Below are positions 15,916 through 23,862 of a DNA stretch of 28,904 bases, in pieces. Positions within the stretch are counted from its first letter, which is position 1. Each line of letters starts with the position of its first letter. This DNA comes from Micrococcales bacterium UBA3913 (GTDB taxonomy: Bacteria; Actinomycetota; Actinomycetes; Actinomycetales; Microbacteriaceae), in assembly GCA_002391425.1 (NCBI GenBank), contig DGEZ01000020.1, forward strand, positions 1 through 28,904, given 5' to 3'. The position numbers and the translations under genes were made by a program. A model generated the notes under the pieces. That model did no database searches, was not told the origin of the DNA, and saw only the letters and a list, made by a program, of their open reading frames with translations.

Positions 15916-17451
15916 GTGACAGATCAGACGCACATTTCCATCGGCGAGCTGCTCGGAAACGATCTTCGGCTCAAAAGGATCGCCGGTCCGTCCGCGCTCA
16001 TTCTGTTCGGCGTGACCGGCGATCTGGCCCGCAAGAAGCTTCTCCCCGCGATTTACGACCTCGCCCACCGCGGGCTCCTTCCCCCCGGCTTTGCTCTTGT
16101 CGGGTTCGGCCGGAGGCCGTGGAGTCACGAGCAGTTCGCCGCCCAGGTGCGCGAATCCGTGGAGGCCCACTCCCGCACCGGCTTCGACGAGCAAACGTGG
16201 TCTCAGCTCGTCGGCGGCATCAGGTTCATCACGGGGGCGTTCGACGAACCCGAAGCCTACGCTCGGCTGTCAGAGACGCTGACCAGCCTGCGCCGCGAAC
16301 GGGGTACCGAGGGTAATCACGCCTTCTACCTGTCCATCCCACCGCGGTCCTTCCCGGTTGTCCTGGAACAGCTGTCCTCCAGCGGGCTCGCCCATTCCTC
16401 GAATGGTTCGTGGTGTCGAGTCGTCGTCGAGAAACCGTTCGGTTCGGACTTGCGCACCGCCCAGGAGCTCAACGGCATGGTGGAGAGCGTGTTTTCACCC
16501 GACTCCATCTTCCGCATCGACCACTACCTGGGCAAGGAGACCGTTCAGAACATCCTTGCTCTGCGGTTCGCGAATACCTTGTTCGAGCCGCTGTGGAACG
16601 CGAACTATGTGGATCATGTCCAGATCACCATGGCTGAGGACATTGGCATCGGCGGCCGCGCAGGCTACTATGACGGCATTGGCGCGGCCCGAGACGTCAT
16701 CCAGAATCACCTTCTTCAGTTGCTTGCGCTGACTGCGATGGAGGAGCCGATCTCCTTTGACGCATCCCAATTGCGGGCGGAGAAAGAACGCACCCTCGCG
16801 GCCGCGACCGTGCCTTCGGATCTTGGTGCGCATACGGCCCGAGCCCAGTATCTGGGAGGATGGCAGGGCGGAGAACGCGTGCGGGGCTACCTCGACGAGG
16901 ACGGGATAGATCCACACTCGACAACCGAGACATATGCGGCTTTGCGCATCGACATCAACACGCGCAGATGGGATGGCGTACCGTTCTACCTGCGCGCAGG
17001 CAAGCGTCTGGGCCGACGCGTCACCGAGGTGGCTGTCGTGTTCAAGAAGGCTCCCCAACATGTGTTCGCTCCTTCCCAGACAAGCGGGCTCGGAGCCAAT
17101 GCGCTCGTCATCCGAGTACAGCCCGATGAAGGTGTGACACTCCGCTTCGGGTCCAAGGTACCCGGGAGCACCATGCAGGTGCGGGACGTCACCATGGACT
17201 TTGGCTATGGGCATGCCTTTACGGAAAGCAGCCCCGAGGCGTATGAACGCCTCATTCTCGATGTGCTCTTGGGCGATCCGCCGCTGTTCCCCCGCCATGC
17301 GGAGGTTGAGCAGAGCTGGAGGCTCCTGGATCCCGTCGAAGAATTCTGGGCCCACAGCGGTGCGCCGGATACCTACCGACCGGGCACCTGGGGACCAGCA
17401 TCGGCAGATGCGATGCTCGCGGTGGATGGAAGAAAATGGAGGCGGCCATGA
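15916..17451 (+). CDS. zwf: Glucose-6-phosphate dehydrogenase
   Basis: A 511-residue enzyme catalysing the first, NADPH-forming step of the oxidative pentose phosphate pathway. The dinucleotide loop is GVTGDLARKKLLPA (32-45), EKPFGSDL is at 172-179, and the active-site block RIDHYLGKE (200-208) contains His203 and Lys207. The start is GTG 15916, eight bases after the pgi stop; a GGAG overlapping the pgi end lies 11 bases upstream. It overlaps opcA by four bases (ATGA), consistent with co-translation of the two partner proteins. Confidence 0.97.
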   Translation: MTDQTHISIGELLGNDLRLKRIAGPSALILFGVTGDLARKKLLPAIYDLAHRGLLPPGFALVGFGRRPWSHEQFAAQVRESVEAHSRTGFDEQTWSQLVGGIRFITGAFDEPEAYARLSETLTSLRRERGTEGNHAFYLSIPPRSFPVVLEQLSSSGLAHSSNGSWCRVVVEKPFGSDLRTAQELNGMVESVFSPDSIFRIDHYLGKETVQNILALRFANTLFEPLWNANYVDHVQITMAEDIGIGGRAGYYDGIGAARDVIQNHLLQLLALTAMEEPISFDASQLRAEKERTLAAATVPSDLGAHTARAQYLGGWQGGERVRGYLDEDGIDPHSTTETYAALRIDINTRRWDGVPFYLRAGKRLGRRVTEVAVVFKKAPQHVFAPSQTSGLGANALVIRVQPDEGVTLRFGSKVPGSTMQVRDVTMDFGYGHAFTESSPEAYERLILDVLLGDPPLFPRHAEVEQSWRLLDPVEEFWAHSGAPDTYRPGTWGPASADAMLAVDGRKWRRP

Positions 17452-18398
17452 TCATTGACCTCCGACAGACGACGACCAGCCGCATATCGAAGGAACTCAT
17501 CACCGTGCGCGAACAAGCGGGTGTATATGCGCTGACTCGCGTGCTCACCCTCATCATCTCGTGTCGTGCGGAGGATCTTGAGGACGCCATCGCTGCGGCG
17601 AATAGCGCATCCAACGAGCATCCCATGCGGATTATCGCGGTCGTGGACGCCCAGGATAACACCGGTGACCACCTGGATGGGCAGATTCGGGTCGGGTCCG
17701 ATGCCGGCGCCTCGGAAGTCATCGTGTTGCATGCCTACGGGCAGTCGTCCGAAGACCCCGAATCCCTGGTAACCGGGCTGTTGCTTCCGGACGCCCCTGT
17801 GGTGGTGTGGTGGCCGGGCCAGGCACCGGATGACGTCGCCAACTCAGCTCTCGGCAGACTCGCCCAGCGCCGTATCACCGACGCCTATCGTGCGGCTGAC
17901 CCCCGCGCAGCACTGGCTCAGCGGCGTAGGAGTTACGCTCCGGGAGATACCGATCTCGCCTGGACCCGGCTGACCGGGTGGCGCACTCAGATCGCAACCG
18001 CCCTGGCACGCGTGTGGGCAGGGAACGTCGAGGCCATTCGTATCACAGGCGCAATGCACACCCCATCGATCGAACTGCTCGCAACATGGTTGCATGACGT
18101 GGTCGCCTGCCCGGTTAAGCTCCGGCAGGCGCATCCAGATTCAGAGGTCGGGATTGAGGAAGTCTGCGTGACGACGGCGCAGGGCGACTTTACGATCGCC
18201 CGCGAAGGCGGTTCGGATGTGGTGCGCGTGCAGCGCCCAGGAACTCCGATCCAACGCGTCCTGGTCCCACGTCGCTCTCTCAGCGATTGCCTCGCAGAAG
18301 AGCTGCGCACACTCGCCCCCGATCAGACCTTTGGCGCTGTGCTCGCCGCATGGAGTTCCGACACGAGAGATGCCCAATATCTAGAGGAGGCTGACTGA
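17448..18398 (+). CDS. opcA: OpcA, glucose-6-phosphate dehydrogenase assembly/activator protein
   Basis: A 316-residue OpcA family protein; in cyanobacteria and actinobacteria OpcA binds Zwf and promotes its assembly and redox-responsive activity. The LPDAPVVVWWPGQAPDD segment is the most recognisable family block. The ATG at 17448 overlaps the zwf stop codon and has GGAGG five bases upstream (17438-17442); an in-frame ATG 12 bases earlier would lie before this site. OpcA has no catalytic residues to check, so the call rests on family resemblance and on its invariant place between zwf and pgl. Confidence 0.94.
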   Translation: MIIDLRQTTTSRISKELITVREQAGVYALTRVLTLIISCRAEDLEDAIAAANSASNEHPMRIIAVVDAQDNTGDHLDGQIRVGSDAGASEVIVLHAYGQSSEDPESLVTGLLLPDAPVVVWWPGQAPDDVANSALGRLAQRRITDAYRAADPRAALAQRRRSYAPGDTDLAWTRLTGWRTQIATALARVWAGNVEAIRITGAMHTPSIELLATWLHDVVACPVKLRQAHPDSEVGIEEVCVTTAQGDFTIAREGGSDVVRVQRPGTPIQRVLVPRRSLSDCLAEELRTLAPDQTFGAVLAAWSSDTRDAQYLEEAD

Positions 18399-18400
18399 CC

Positions 18401-19183
18401 ATGAGCACCGCCGCAGCGCTGACGGTTTTTACTGATCCGGAGGGTGCAGCGCAGGCTGTCGCAGAGACGTTCATCGAGACGCTCTCTGATGCGCTCGCAC
18501 ATCAGGACTATGCGCATGTGGTGCTCACGGGGGGCAGCATGGGTATTCGCTCCCTGGAGGCGATTGCCGCACACCCGCGGCTCCTCGATCTCGACTGGTC
18601 ACGTGTTCATATCTGGTGGGGAGATGAGCGCTGGGTTCCTGCCGAGTCGGAGGATAGGAATGACAAGCAGGCGGACGACGCCCTGTTATCCCGTCTCCCC
18701 CTCAACCCGGATAAGATCCACCGGATGCCTGCAGCGGGTGCCGGGATTGACCTCGATCACGCCGCGCTGAGCTACGCCGACGAGTTGTATCGTGTCCACG
18801 GCGGTACAGCTCGCCGGACCCCAGAGTTCGACATCCTGTTACTTGGTGTCGGACCGGACGGCCACATCGCCTCCCTGTTTCCCGGACACGCCCAGGTGTA
18901 CGACAAGGCCGAAGGCGCAGTGCCCGTATATGACTCTCCCAAACCGCCGGCAGAGCGCATCAGCTTGACCCTCCCCACGATCAATCGGGCCAAACATGTC
19001 TGGTTTGTGGCGGCTGGTCCGGACAAGGCCACGGCCGTGCACCTTGCGCTTAGGGGTCTGTGGTTCGTTGACCTTCCCGCTTCCGGCGCGAAGGGCACCC
19101 TCTCGACTCGATGGTTCGTGGACGAATTGGCCGCCGCCGAACTGGATGATGATTTACGAGCCGAGTATGAGGAGAATGCCTAA
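18401..19183 (+). CDS. pgl: 6-phosphogluconolactonase
   Basis: A 260-residue DevB/NagB-fold lactonase that hydrolyses 6-phosphogluconolactone, the Zwf product. Signatures are VLTGGSMG (41-48), IWWGDERWVP (71-80) with the substrate-contacting Asp-Glu-Arg, and LLGVGPDGHIASLFPGH (147-163). A strong AGAGGAGG ribosome binding site overlaps the opcA 3' end, and the genes are two bases apart. It is the last gene of the operon: the stop codon is followed immediately by a hairpin, and the next gene is on the other strand. No gnd (6-phosphogluconate dehydrogenase) gene is in the window. Confidence 0.96.
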   Translation: MSTAAALTVFTDPEGAAQAVAETFIETLSDALAHQDYAHVVLTGGSMGIRSLEAIAAHPRLLDLDWSRVHIWWGDERWVPAESEDRNDKQADDALLSRLPLNPDKIHRMPAAGAGIDLDHAALSYADELYRVHGGTARRTPEFDILLLGVGPDGHIASLFPGHAQVYDKAEGAVPVYDSPKPPAERISLTLPTINRAKHVWFVAAGPDKATAVHLALRGLWFVDLPASGAKGTLSTRWFVDELAAAELDDDLRAEYEENA

Positions 19184-19209
19184 GCGAGTTCGCGCCAACG
19201 CGCACTCGC
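19184..19209 (+). terminator. Hairpin directly after pgl
   Basis: GCGAGT (19184-19189) pairs with ACTCGC (19204-19209) and GCGC (19192-19195) with GCGC (19200-19203), leaving a CAAC loop and a two-base bulge. It starts at the first base after the pgl TAA. There is no T tract, so it is a GC-rich actinobacterial-type terminator or an mRNA 3'-end stabiliser. Being an inverted repeat it could also serve rbpA transcripts arriving from the other strand. Confidence 0.6.
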
Positions 19210-19277
19210 CAACGGTCCGCACCACCAAGTTCCCTCCAGGAACGCGCCGCGGCACTCCCGCAGCGACACAGCGTGGT

Positions 19278-19670
19278 TTAGCGGGCTGATCCCTGCGACT
19301 CACGCAGTTCCGCCAGGGCGCGAGCTCTGCGGGACCTCAGGTTGTCGAGAGCCTCCTGCAGCAGCGCTTCGGCCTCCTCGGGATTCCTGCGCTCCTTCAC
19401 ATATGCCAAGTGCGTCTTGTACGGTTCCTGCCGACCGATCTCAGGCGGCGCATCCTTATCCCTGCCTGCCGGAATCCCGCAGTTGGGGCAATCTATCGTA
19501 TCCGGAATATCTTCAGGAGCTACGGACGCGAGGAAAAACGGACTCGAGGAGTGGCCGTTTGCACACCAGTAGTGAATCTGAATGCGATCCGCATGGACCC
19601 CACGGTCTTGCTCCCCCATCGGCCCCGAACCAACGCGTGAGCCCCGGATTGCGCTTCCGCCAGTACTCAT
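19278..19670 (-). CDS. rbpA: RNA polymerase-binding protein RbpA
   Basis: A 130-residue RbpA, the actinobacterial factor that binds RNA polymerase and the principal sigma factor and stabilises open promoter complexes. The core has AIRGSRVGSGPMGE (7-20) and a zinc site made of Cys36, His40, Cys61 and Cys64 (WCANGH and CPNCG), matching the Cys-His-Cys-Cys set described in Streptomyces RbpA. EPYKTHLAYVKERR and the following helix (about 82-118) form the sigma-interaction region. Its ATG overlaps the secG TAA by one base (TAATG), so it is translationally coupled to secG; a GGAAG lies five bases upstream. Confidence 0.93.
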   Translation of the reverse strand: MSTGGSAIRGSRVGSGPMGEQDRGVHADRIQIHYWCANGHSSSPFFLASVAPEDIPDTIDCPNCGIPAGRDKDAPPEIGRQEPYKTHLAYVKERRNPEEAEALLQEALDNLRSRRARALAELRESQGSAR

Positions 19671-19930
19671 TACAGCTTCCCTGCTGCCTGGAAGGCAAAG
19701 ATAATATTCAGCAGCACGATCGAAACCACCCAGATCGTGCTGATGACCACCGTGATCCTATTCAGGTTTCGCTCTGCCACCCCCGAAGCGCCAAGGTTCG
19801 AGCCAATGCCTCCGCCGAACATGTCCGATAGTCCGCCGCCACGACCCTTGTGGAGGAGGATGAGCAGGGTCAGCAGGCTGCTGGTCACCGCCAGGATGAC
19901 GCACAGCACAACAGAGAAAATGGTTGTCAC
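19670..19930 (-). CDS. secG: Protein-export membrane protein SecG
   Basis: An 86-residue SecG, the small accessory subunit of the SecYEG translocon. Two transmembrane helices (about 4-24 and 58-79) surround the conserved cytoplasmic loop LHKGRGGGLSDMFGGG. The GTG at 19930 is chosen because GAGAGG lies seven bases upstream and the protein then begins directly at helix one; the open frame extends 29 codons further upstream through the promoter and is not expected to be translated. It lies downstream of tpiA, a conserved actinobacterial arrangement, but with its own likely promoter. Confidence 0.95.
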   Translation of the reverse strand: MTTIFSVVLCVILAVTSSLLTLLILLHKGRGGGLSDMFGGGIGSNLGASGVAERNLNRITVVISTIWVVSIVLLNIIFAFQAAGKL

Positions 19931-19971
19931 GTGAAAGCCTCTCCGATCGTCGGACCAACCGACAAACGCTA

Positions 19972-19977
19972 AGTATA
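19972..19977 (-). promoter_or_regulatory. Candidate -10 box for secG-rbpA
   Basis: TATACT on the minus strand (19977 to 19972), just past the tpiA hairpin. Transcription would start near 19965, giving a leader of about 35 bases to the secG GTG. A -35 would fall inside the hairpin and is not recognisable. A short inverted repeat GTCGG-ACCAA-CCGAC (19949-19963) lies at the start of the predicted leader. Confidence 0.45.
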
Positions 19978-19979
19978 CC

Positions 19980-20017
19980 GTGGGCGTGCGCCGTTCCGTG
20001 GAACAGCGCACGCCCAC
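19980..20017 (-). terminator. Long hairpin after tpiA
   Basis: A perfect 12-bp stem (19980-19991 with 20006-20017) is topped, after one mismatch, by a further GTTCC/GGAAC pairing (19993-19997 with 20000-20004). It begins six bases after the tpiA stop codon. No T tract follows. It is the strongest hairpin I see in the window and probably ends or attenuates the gap-pgk-tpiA transcript before secG. Confidence 0.7.
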
Positions 20018-20023
20018 CCGGAG

Positions 20024-20812
20024 TTACACCGTAATGTGCTTAGAGAACTGCGCGATCCCGGCGAATTCGTCAGCGTCGAGGCTTGCGCCGCCGACAAGGG
20101 CGCCGTCGACGTCTCGCTGCGCCATGAATCCGGCGATATTCGCCTTCTTCACGGAACCGCCATACAGGATGCGCGTGCGCTCGGCAGCATCCGCACCGAG
20201 CAACTCGGTCAGCGTTGAGCGGAGAACTGTCGCCACTTCGCCAGCTTGCTCAGCCGTCGCCGCTTTCCCGGAGCCGATCGCCCATACGGGTTCATAGGCC
20301 ACGACCAGGGGCGCATCCACCGGGAACCCGGCCAATGCTCCCCGTAGCTGAGCCACCGGAACGGCACTGGCACCATACTTCTCGAGGTCCTCAGCGGTTT
20401 CCCCAACACAGAGCACGGGGGTCAGTCCGTACCGCAAGGCCGCCTGTACCTTCTGGGCAAGCAACTCGTCGGTCTCGTTGTGGTACTGGCGACGTTCCGA
20501 GTGCCCGATGATCACATAGGAGCACCCGAGCTTCTCCAGGAACGCCCCCGAGATCTCTCCGGTAAACGCACCAGAGTCGTGCACGGACAGATCCTGAGCA
20601 CCATACCCGATCTCCAGTTTGTCGGCCGCGACCAACGTCTGAACCGATCGAAGATCCGTGTACGGGGGAAACACCACAACCTCGGCATCGGACGACTCGT
20701 GTCCGGCCTCGGAGAGGGTCCACGCCAGTTTCTGCACGAGCGCGATCGCCTGAAGATGATCTTCGTTCATCTTCCAGTTTCCGGCGATGAGCGGAGTGCG
20801 CGTTACTCCCAT
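20024..20812 (-). CDS. tpiA: Triosephosphate isomerase
   Basis: A 262-residue TIM-barrel enzyme interconverting dihydroxyacetone phosphate and glyceraldehyde 3-phosphate. Catalytic residues are Lys14 (AGNWKMN), His104 (IIGHSERR) and Glu174 (VAYEPVWAIGSGK), with the phosphate-binding YGGSV near residue 225. The ATG overlaps the end of pgk by ten bases and has GGAGG seven bases upstream inside pgk, so translation is coupled. A strong hairpin follows the stop. Confidence 0.97.
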   Translation of the reverse strand: MGVTRTPLIAGNWKMNEDHLQAIALVQKLAWTLSEAGHESSDAEVVVFPPYTDLRSVQTLVAADKLEIGYGAQDLSVHDSGAFTGEISGAFLEKLGCSYVIIGHSERRQYHNETDELLAQKVQAALRYGLTPVLCVGETAEDLEKYGASAVPVAQLRGALAGFPVDAPLVVAYEPVWAIGSGKAATAEQAGEVATVLRSTLTELLGADAAERTRILYGGSVKKANIAGFMAQRDVDGALVGGASLDADEFAGIAQFSKHITV

Positions 20813-22017
20813 CCGAGAACCTCCAGCCCAGGGAGAACCTTACCTTCGAGGAACTCCAATCCCGCTCCGCCACCAGTGGAGATGTGGCCAAAAGCGTCAT
20901 CGCGGAAGCCGAGCTTGCGCACGGCCGCAGCAGAATCGCCGCCTCCGATTAGCGAGAAGCCCTCGGAATCAGCCAGTGCCTGGGCAACAGCCTTCGTGCC
21001 CTCCGCGAATGCGGGGAACTCGAAAACTCCCATCGGCCCATTCCAGAAGATCGTCTTCGAGGAGAGGATCGTTTCCCGGAAGTCCTTGCGGGACTCCGGA
21101 CCGATGTCCAGGCCTTCGCCGTCTGCACCGAACCGCGAGGATTCGATGGCATTGCTCGGCACGACCTCTGAGGCGGCATCGGCGGCAAATCCTTCAGCCA
21201 CGACGGTATCCACGGGGAGGTGGATCTCCACCCCGAGCTCCTTCGCCTTCGCCAGGTATCCCTTGCATGCGTCGATCTGATCGGCCTCTAGGAGGCTCTT
21301 GCCGACGGAGTGTCCCTGCGCAGCAATGAAGGTGTAGGCCATTCCCCCACCGATAATGAGGCGATCCACACGCGGCAGAAGGTTCTCGATCACGCCGAGC
21401 TTATCGGACACCTTGGCGCCGCCGAGCACGACCAGATAGGGAGATTGAGGATCTTTCGTGATCCGCTCCATCTGCTCGACCTCGTAGGCCACAAGCAGAC
21501 CAGCAGCACTCGGCAGCAACTGCGCGAGTTCGTACACGGAGGCCTGCTTGCGATGTACCACACCGAAACCATCGGAGATGAACACGTCGCCGAAGGCGGC
21601 GATCTTCTCGGCGAATCCCTTGCGAACCGCGGCGTCCTTCGACGTCTCCTCCGGGTTGAAGCGAAGGTTCTCCAGAACGGCGATCTCGCCCGGCTTCAGA
21701 TCGGCGACGATGCTCTGCGCCGACTCCCCGACCGTGTCGGAGGCAAATTTCACCTCCTGCCCCAGCAGTTCAGACAAGCGTGCGACCACGGGGGCCAGCG
21801 TGAAAGCGGGATCCGGAGCGCCCTTCGGGCGGCCCAGATGCGAGAATGCGACGACGGACGCACCAGCGCCCAAGACCTGGCGGAGAGTCGGGAGAGCGGC
21901 GCGGATTCGGCCGTCATCCGTGATGACTCCGTCGGCAAGCGGGACGTTGAAATCCACACGGACCAGCGCCCGCTTGCCGGCGAGATCTCCGAGGTCGCTG
22001 AGTTTACGAAGCGACAT
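20803..22017 (-). CDS. pgk: Phosphoglycerate kinase
   Basis: A 404-residue two-domain kinase that makes ATP from 1,3-bisphosphoglycerate. The N-terminal signature VRVDFNVPL (19-27) and the SHLGRPKG segment (59-66) bind substrate; FSLIGGGDSAAAVRKLG and ISTGGGAGLEFLEGK mark the nucleotide-binding C-terminal domain. The start lies 13 bases after the gap stop codon, with a GAAGGG site seven bases upstream. Second gene of gap-pgk-tpiA. Confidence 0.97.
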   Translation of the reverse strand: MSLRKLSDLGDLAGKRALVRVDFNVPLADGVITDDGRIRAALPTLRQVLGAGASVVAFSHLGRPKGAPDPAFTLAPVVARLSELLGQEVKFASDTVGESAQSIVADLKPGEIAVLENLRFNPEETSKDAAVRKGFAEKIAAFGDVFISDGFGVVHRKQASVYELAQLLPSAAGLLVAYEVEQMERITKDPQSPYLVVLGGAKVSDKLGVIENLLPRVDRLIIGGGMAYTFIAAQGHSVGKSLLEADQIDACKGYLAKAKELGVEIHLPVDTVVAEGFAADAASEVVPSNAIESSRFGADGEGLDIGPESRKDFRETILSSKTIFWNGPMGVFEFPAFAEGTKAVAQALADSEGFSLIGGGDSAAAVRKLGFRDDAFGHISTGGGAGLEFLEGKVLPGLEVLGWE

Positions 22018-22030
22018 CAGGAGACCCTTC

Positions 22031-23038
22031 TCAGAGCTTGCTCGCGACGAGCTCAGTCAGGCTGAGCATCTGGCTGGTGAAGCCCCACTCGTTGTCGTAC
22101 CACGAGATCAGCTTCACGGTGGAACCCATCACCTTGAGCAGCGGTGCATCGAACACCGAGGTGTGCGACTCTCCCACGATGTCGCTGGAGACCAGCGGCT
22201 CTTCGCTGTACTTCAGGATGCCGACCAGCGGACCCTCTGTCGCGGCCTTCTTGTAGGCAGCCTTGATCTCGTCCGCCGTCACCTCGCGGGAGGCCTCGAC
22301 GGTCAGGTCGACAATCGAACCGGTCGGGACCGGAACGCGAACGGCGAAGCCGTCCAGCTTACCCTTGAGCTCGGGAACGACAAGACCGATGGCCTTGGCA
22401 GCGCCTGTCGAGGTCGGAACCTGGTTGATGGCGGCGGCGCGAGCACGACGCAGATCCCGGTGGGGTCCATCCTGGAGATTCTGATCCGCAGTGTAGGCGT
22501 GGATCGTGGTCATCAGACCACGCTCGATACCGAAGTTGTCGTAGAACACCTTTGCCAAAGGCGCCAGGCAGTTCGTCGTGCAGGACGCGCTCGAGATCAC
22601 GTTGTGCTTCTCCGGGTCGTAGAGATCGGAGTTGATGCCGTAGACGAACGTGCCGTCCTCATTCTTCGCGGGAGCGGAGATGACGACCTTCTTGACGGTG
22701 CCACCGAGATGAGCCTTCGCCTTCTCCGCATCGGTGAACCGACCGGTGGATTCGATGACGATGTCAACTCCCAGATCGGACCAGGGAATCTGTGCGGGAT
22801 CCTTCTCAGCGAACCCACGTACTTCCTTGCCGTCGATGAAGATGGAGGTTCCATCGTTGGTGACCTCGTTGGGAAGGACCCCAGAGATCGAGTCGTACTT
22901 CAGAAGGTGTGCCGATGTGTTCACATCACCCAGATCGTTGAAAGCAACAATCTCGAGGGGGCTGCCCTTCTTCAGTGCGGCGCGAACAAAGCTCCGTCCG
23001 ATCCGACCGAAACCGTTGATGCCGACTTTTACAGTCAC
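22031..23038 (-). CDS. gap: Type I glyceraldehyde-3-phosphate dehydrogenase
   Basis: A 335-residue phosphorylating GAPDH. The NAD-binding loop is NGFGRIG (8-14) with Asp35 in AFNDLGD, the acidic residue that favours NAD over NADP. The catalytic pair is Cys153 (SASCTTNCLAP) and His180 (TIHAYTADQ). Translation starts at GTG 23038, seven bases after an AGGAG. The spacer upstream contains two hairpins but no clear TANNNT promoter, so gap may be transcribed partly by read-through from sodA or from a promoter I do not recognise. Confidence 0.97.
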   Translation of the reverse strand: MTVKVGINGFGRIGRSFVRAALKKGSPLEIVAFNDLGDVNTSAHLLKYDSISGVLPNEVTNDGTSIFIDGKEVRGFAEKDPAQIPWSDLGVDIVIESTGRFTDAEKAKAHLGGTVKKVVISAPAKNEDGTFVYGINSDLYDPEKHNVISSASCTTNCLAPLAKVFYDNFGIERGLMTTIHAYTADQNLQDGPHRDLRRARAAAINQVPTSTGAAKAIGLVVPELKGKLDGFAVRVPVPTGSIVDLTVEASREVTADEIKAAYKKAATEGPLVGILKYSEEPLVSSDIVGESHTSVFDAPLLKVMGSTVKLISWYDNEWGFTSQMLSLTELVASKL

Positions 23039-23078
23039 TGCAATCTCCTACTAAATAGGGCGCTCACGCGCTGTCTAC

Positions 23079-23115
23079 GTTGCAGGAACCTCTCCTGCAA
23101 CAACCATCCGGTTGT
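23079..23115 (-). terminator. Two adjoining hairpins between sodA and gap
   Basis: GTTGCAGGA (23079-23087) pairs perfectly with TCCTGCAAC (23093-23101) around a five-base loop, and ACAACC (23100-23105) pairs with GGTTGT (23110-23115) around ATCC. The two stems share bases 23100-23101, so they compete slightly at their junction. Neither is followed by a T run on the minus strand. They could terminate sodA or shape the gap leader. Confidence 0.55.
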
Positions 23116-23129
23116 CGGTGACCCCGCCA

Positions 23130-23753
23130 CTAGGCGAGCAACAGCCCGATGGTCCGCTCTTTGGCTGCCGCGAATCGCTTCGCGACGTCTTCCCAATCCA
23201 CGATGTTCCAGAAAGCCTTGACGTACTCAGCCTTGACGTTCTGGTAATCGAGATAGAAAGCGTGCTCCCACATGTCCAGCATGAGCAACGGCACTGTTGC
23301 GGTCGCTAGATTTCCCTGGTGATCGTAAAGCTGCTCAATAATGAGCTTCTCTCCCAGGGAATCCCATGCGAGGATGGCCCAGCCAGACCCCTGGATGCCC
23401 AAAGCAGCGGCGGTGAAGTGTGCACGGAACCGGTCAAACGAGCCAAAGAACTCGTCAACGGCAGCCGCAAGCTCGCCTTCCGGCTTGTCGCCACCCTCCG
23501 GGGAAAGGTTCTTCCAGAACACGGTGTGATTCACATGTCCGGCCAGGTTGAATGCAAGGTCCTTCTGCAGCTTGTTCACAGCTGAGAGGTTGTCCTTCTC
23601 GCGGGCCTCTGCAAGCTGCTCAAGTGCGGTATTCGCGCCTTTCACATAAGCCAAGTGGTGCTTGTCGTGGTGAAGTTCCATGATCTTTCCGCTGATGTAC
23701 GGCTCGAGCGCCGCGTAATCATAGGAGAGTTCCGGCAGCGAATATGTCGACAT
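23130..23753 (-). CDS. sodA: Superoxide dismutase, Fe/Mn family
   Basis: A 207-residue Fe/Mn superoxide dismutase. Metal ligands are His28 (LHHDKHH), His76 (VNHTVFW), Asp160 and His164 (LDMWEHAFYLDY). The sequence is close to the mycobacterial type, including YDHQ with His145, so the metal (Fe or Mn) cannot be called from sequence. There is no signal peptide. The ATG at 23753 has AAGGAG seven bases upstream; the open frame extends 12 codons further without support. It lies between whiA and gap, where I would normally expect direct adjacency, and appears to have its own promoter and hairpin. Confidence 0.95.
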   Translation of the reverse strand: MSTYSLPELSYDYAALEPYISGKIMELHHDKHHLAYVKGANTALEQLAEAREKDNLSAVNKLQKDLAFNLAGHVNHTVFWKNLSPEGGDKPEGELAAAVDEFFGSFDRFRAHFTAAALGIQGSGWAILAWDSLGEKLIIEQLYDHQGNLATATVPLLMLDMWEHAFYLDYQNVKAEYVKAFWNIVDWEDVAKRFAAAKERTIGLLLA

Positions 23754-23798
23754 AAGACGACTCCTTCTATAGATGGCTTTTGTGCACATCCAGACGAA

Positions 23799-23804
23799 AG
23801 TTTA
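23799..23804 (-). promoter_or_regulatory. Candidate -10 box for sodA
   Basis: TAAACT on the minus strand (23804 to 23799) fits TANNNT. It leaves a leader of about 40 bases that ends in the AAGGAG site of sodA. The -35 region is not recognisable. Confidence 0.35.
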
Positions 23805-23835
23805 GCTTCCCCCGCCTAGATCTGCTCATCAACTG

Positions 23836-23859
23836 TGCCGAACCTACGAAGATTCGGCA
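23836..23859 (-). terminator. Hairpin directly after whiA
   Basis: TGCCGAA (23836-23842) pairs with TTCGGCA (23853-23859) around a ten-base loop. On the minus strand it begins three bases after the whiA stop codon and precedes the sodA promoter region. No T tract follows. It probably separates the whiA and sodA transcripts. Confidence 0.5.
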
Positions 23860-23862
23860 TCC

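Noticed and set aside
19177..19289. A 37-codon basic open frame overlapping the end of pgl
   Set aside because: The GAGGAG is only two bases from its ATG, it covers the terminator hairpin, and the arginine-rich content is typical of out-of-frame GC-rich DNA.
21548..23221. A 557-codon open frame on the plus strand opposite pgk and gap
   Set aside because: Long antisense frames are common in GC-rich coding DNA; its protein has no recognisable motif and the minus-strand genes carry full catalytic signatures.
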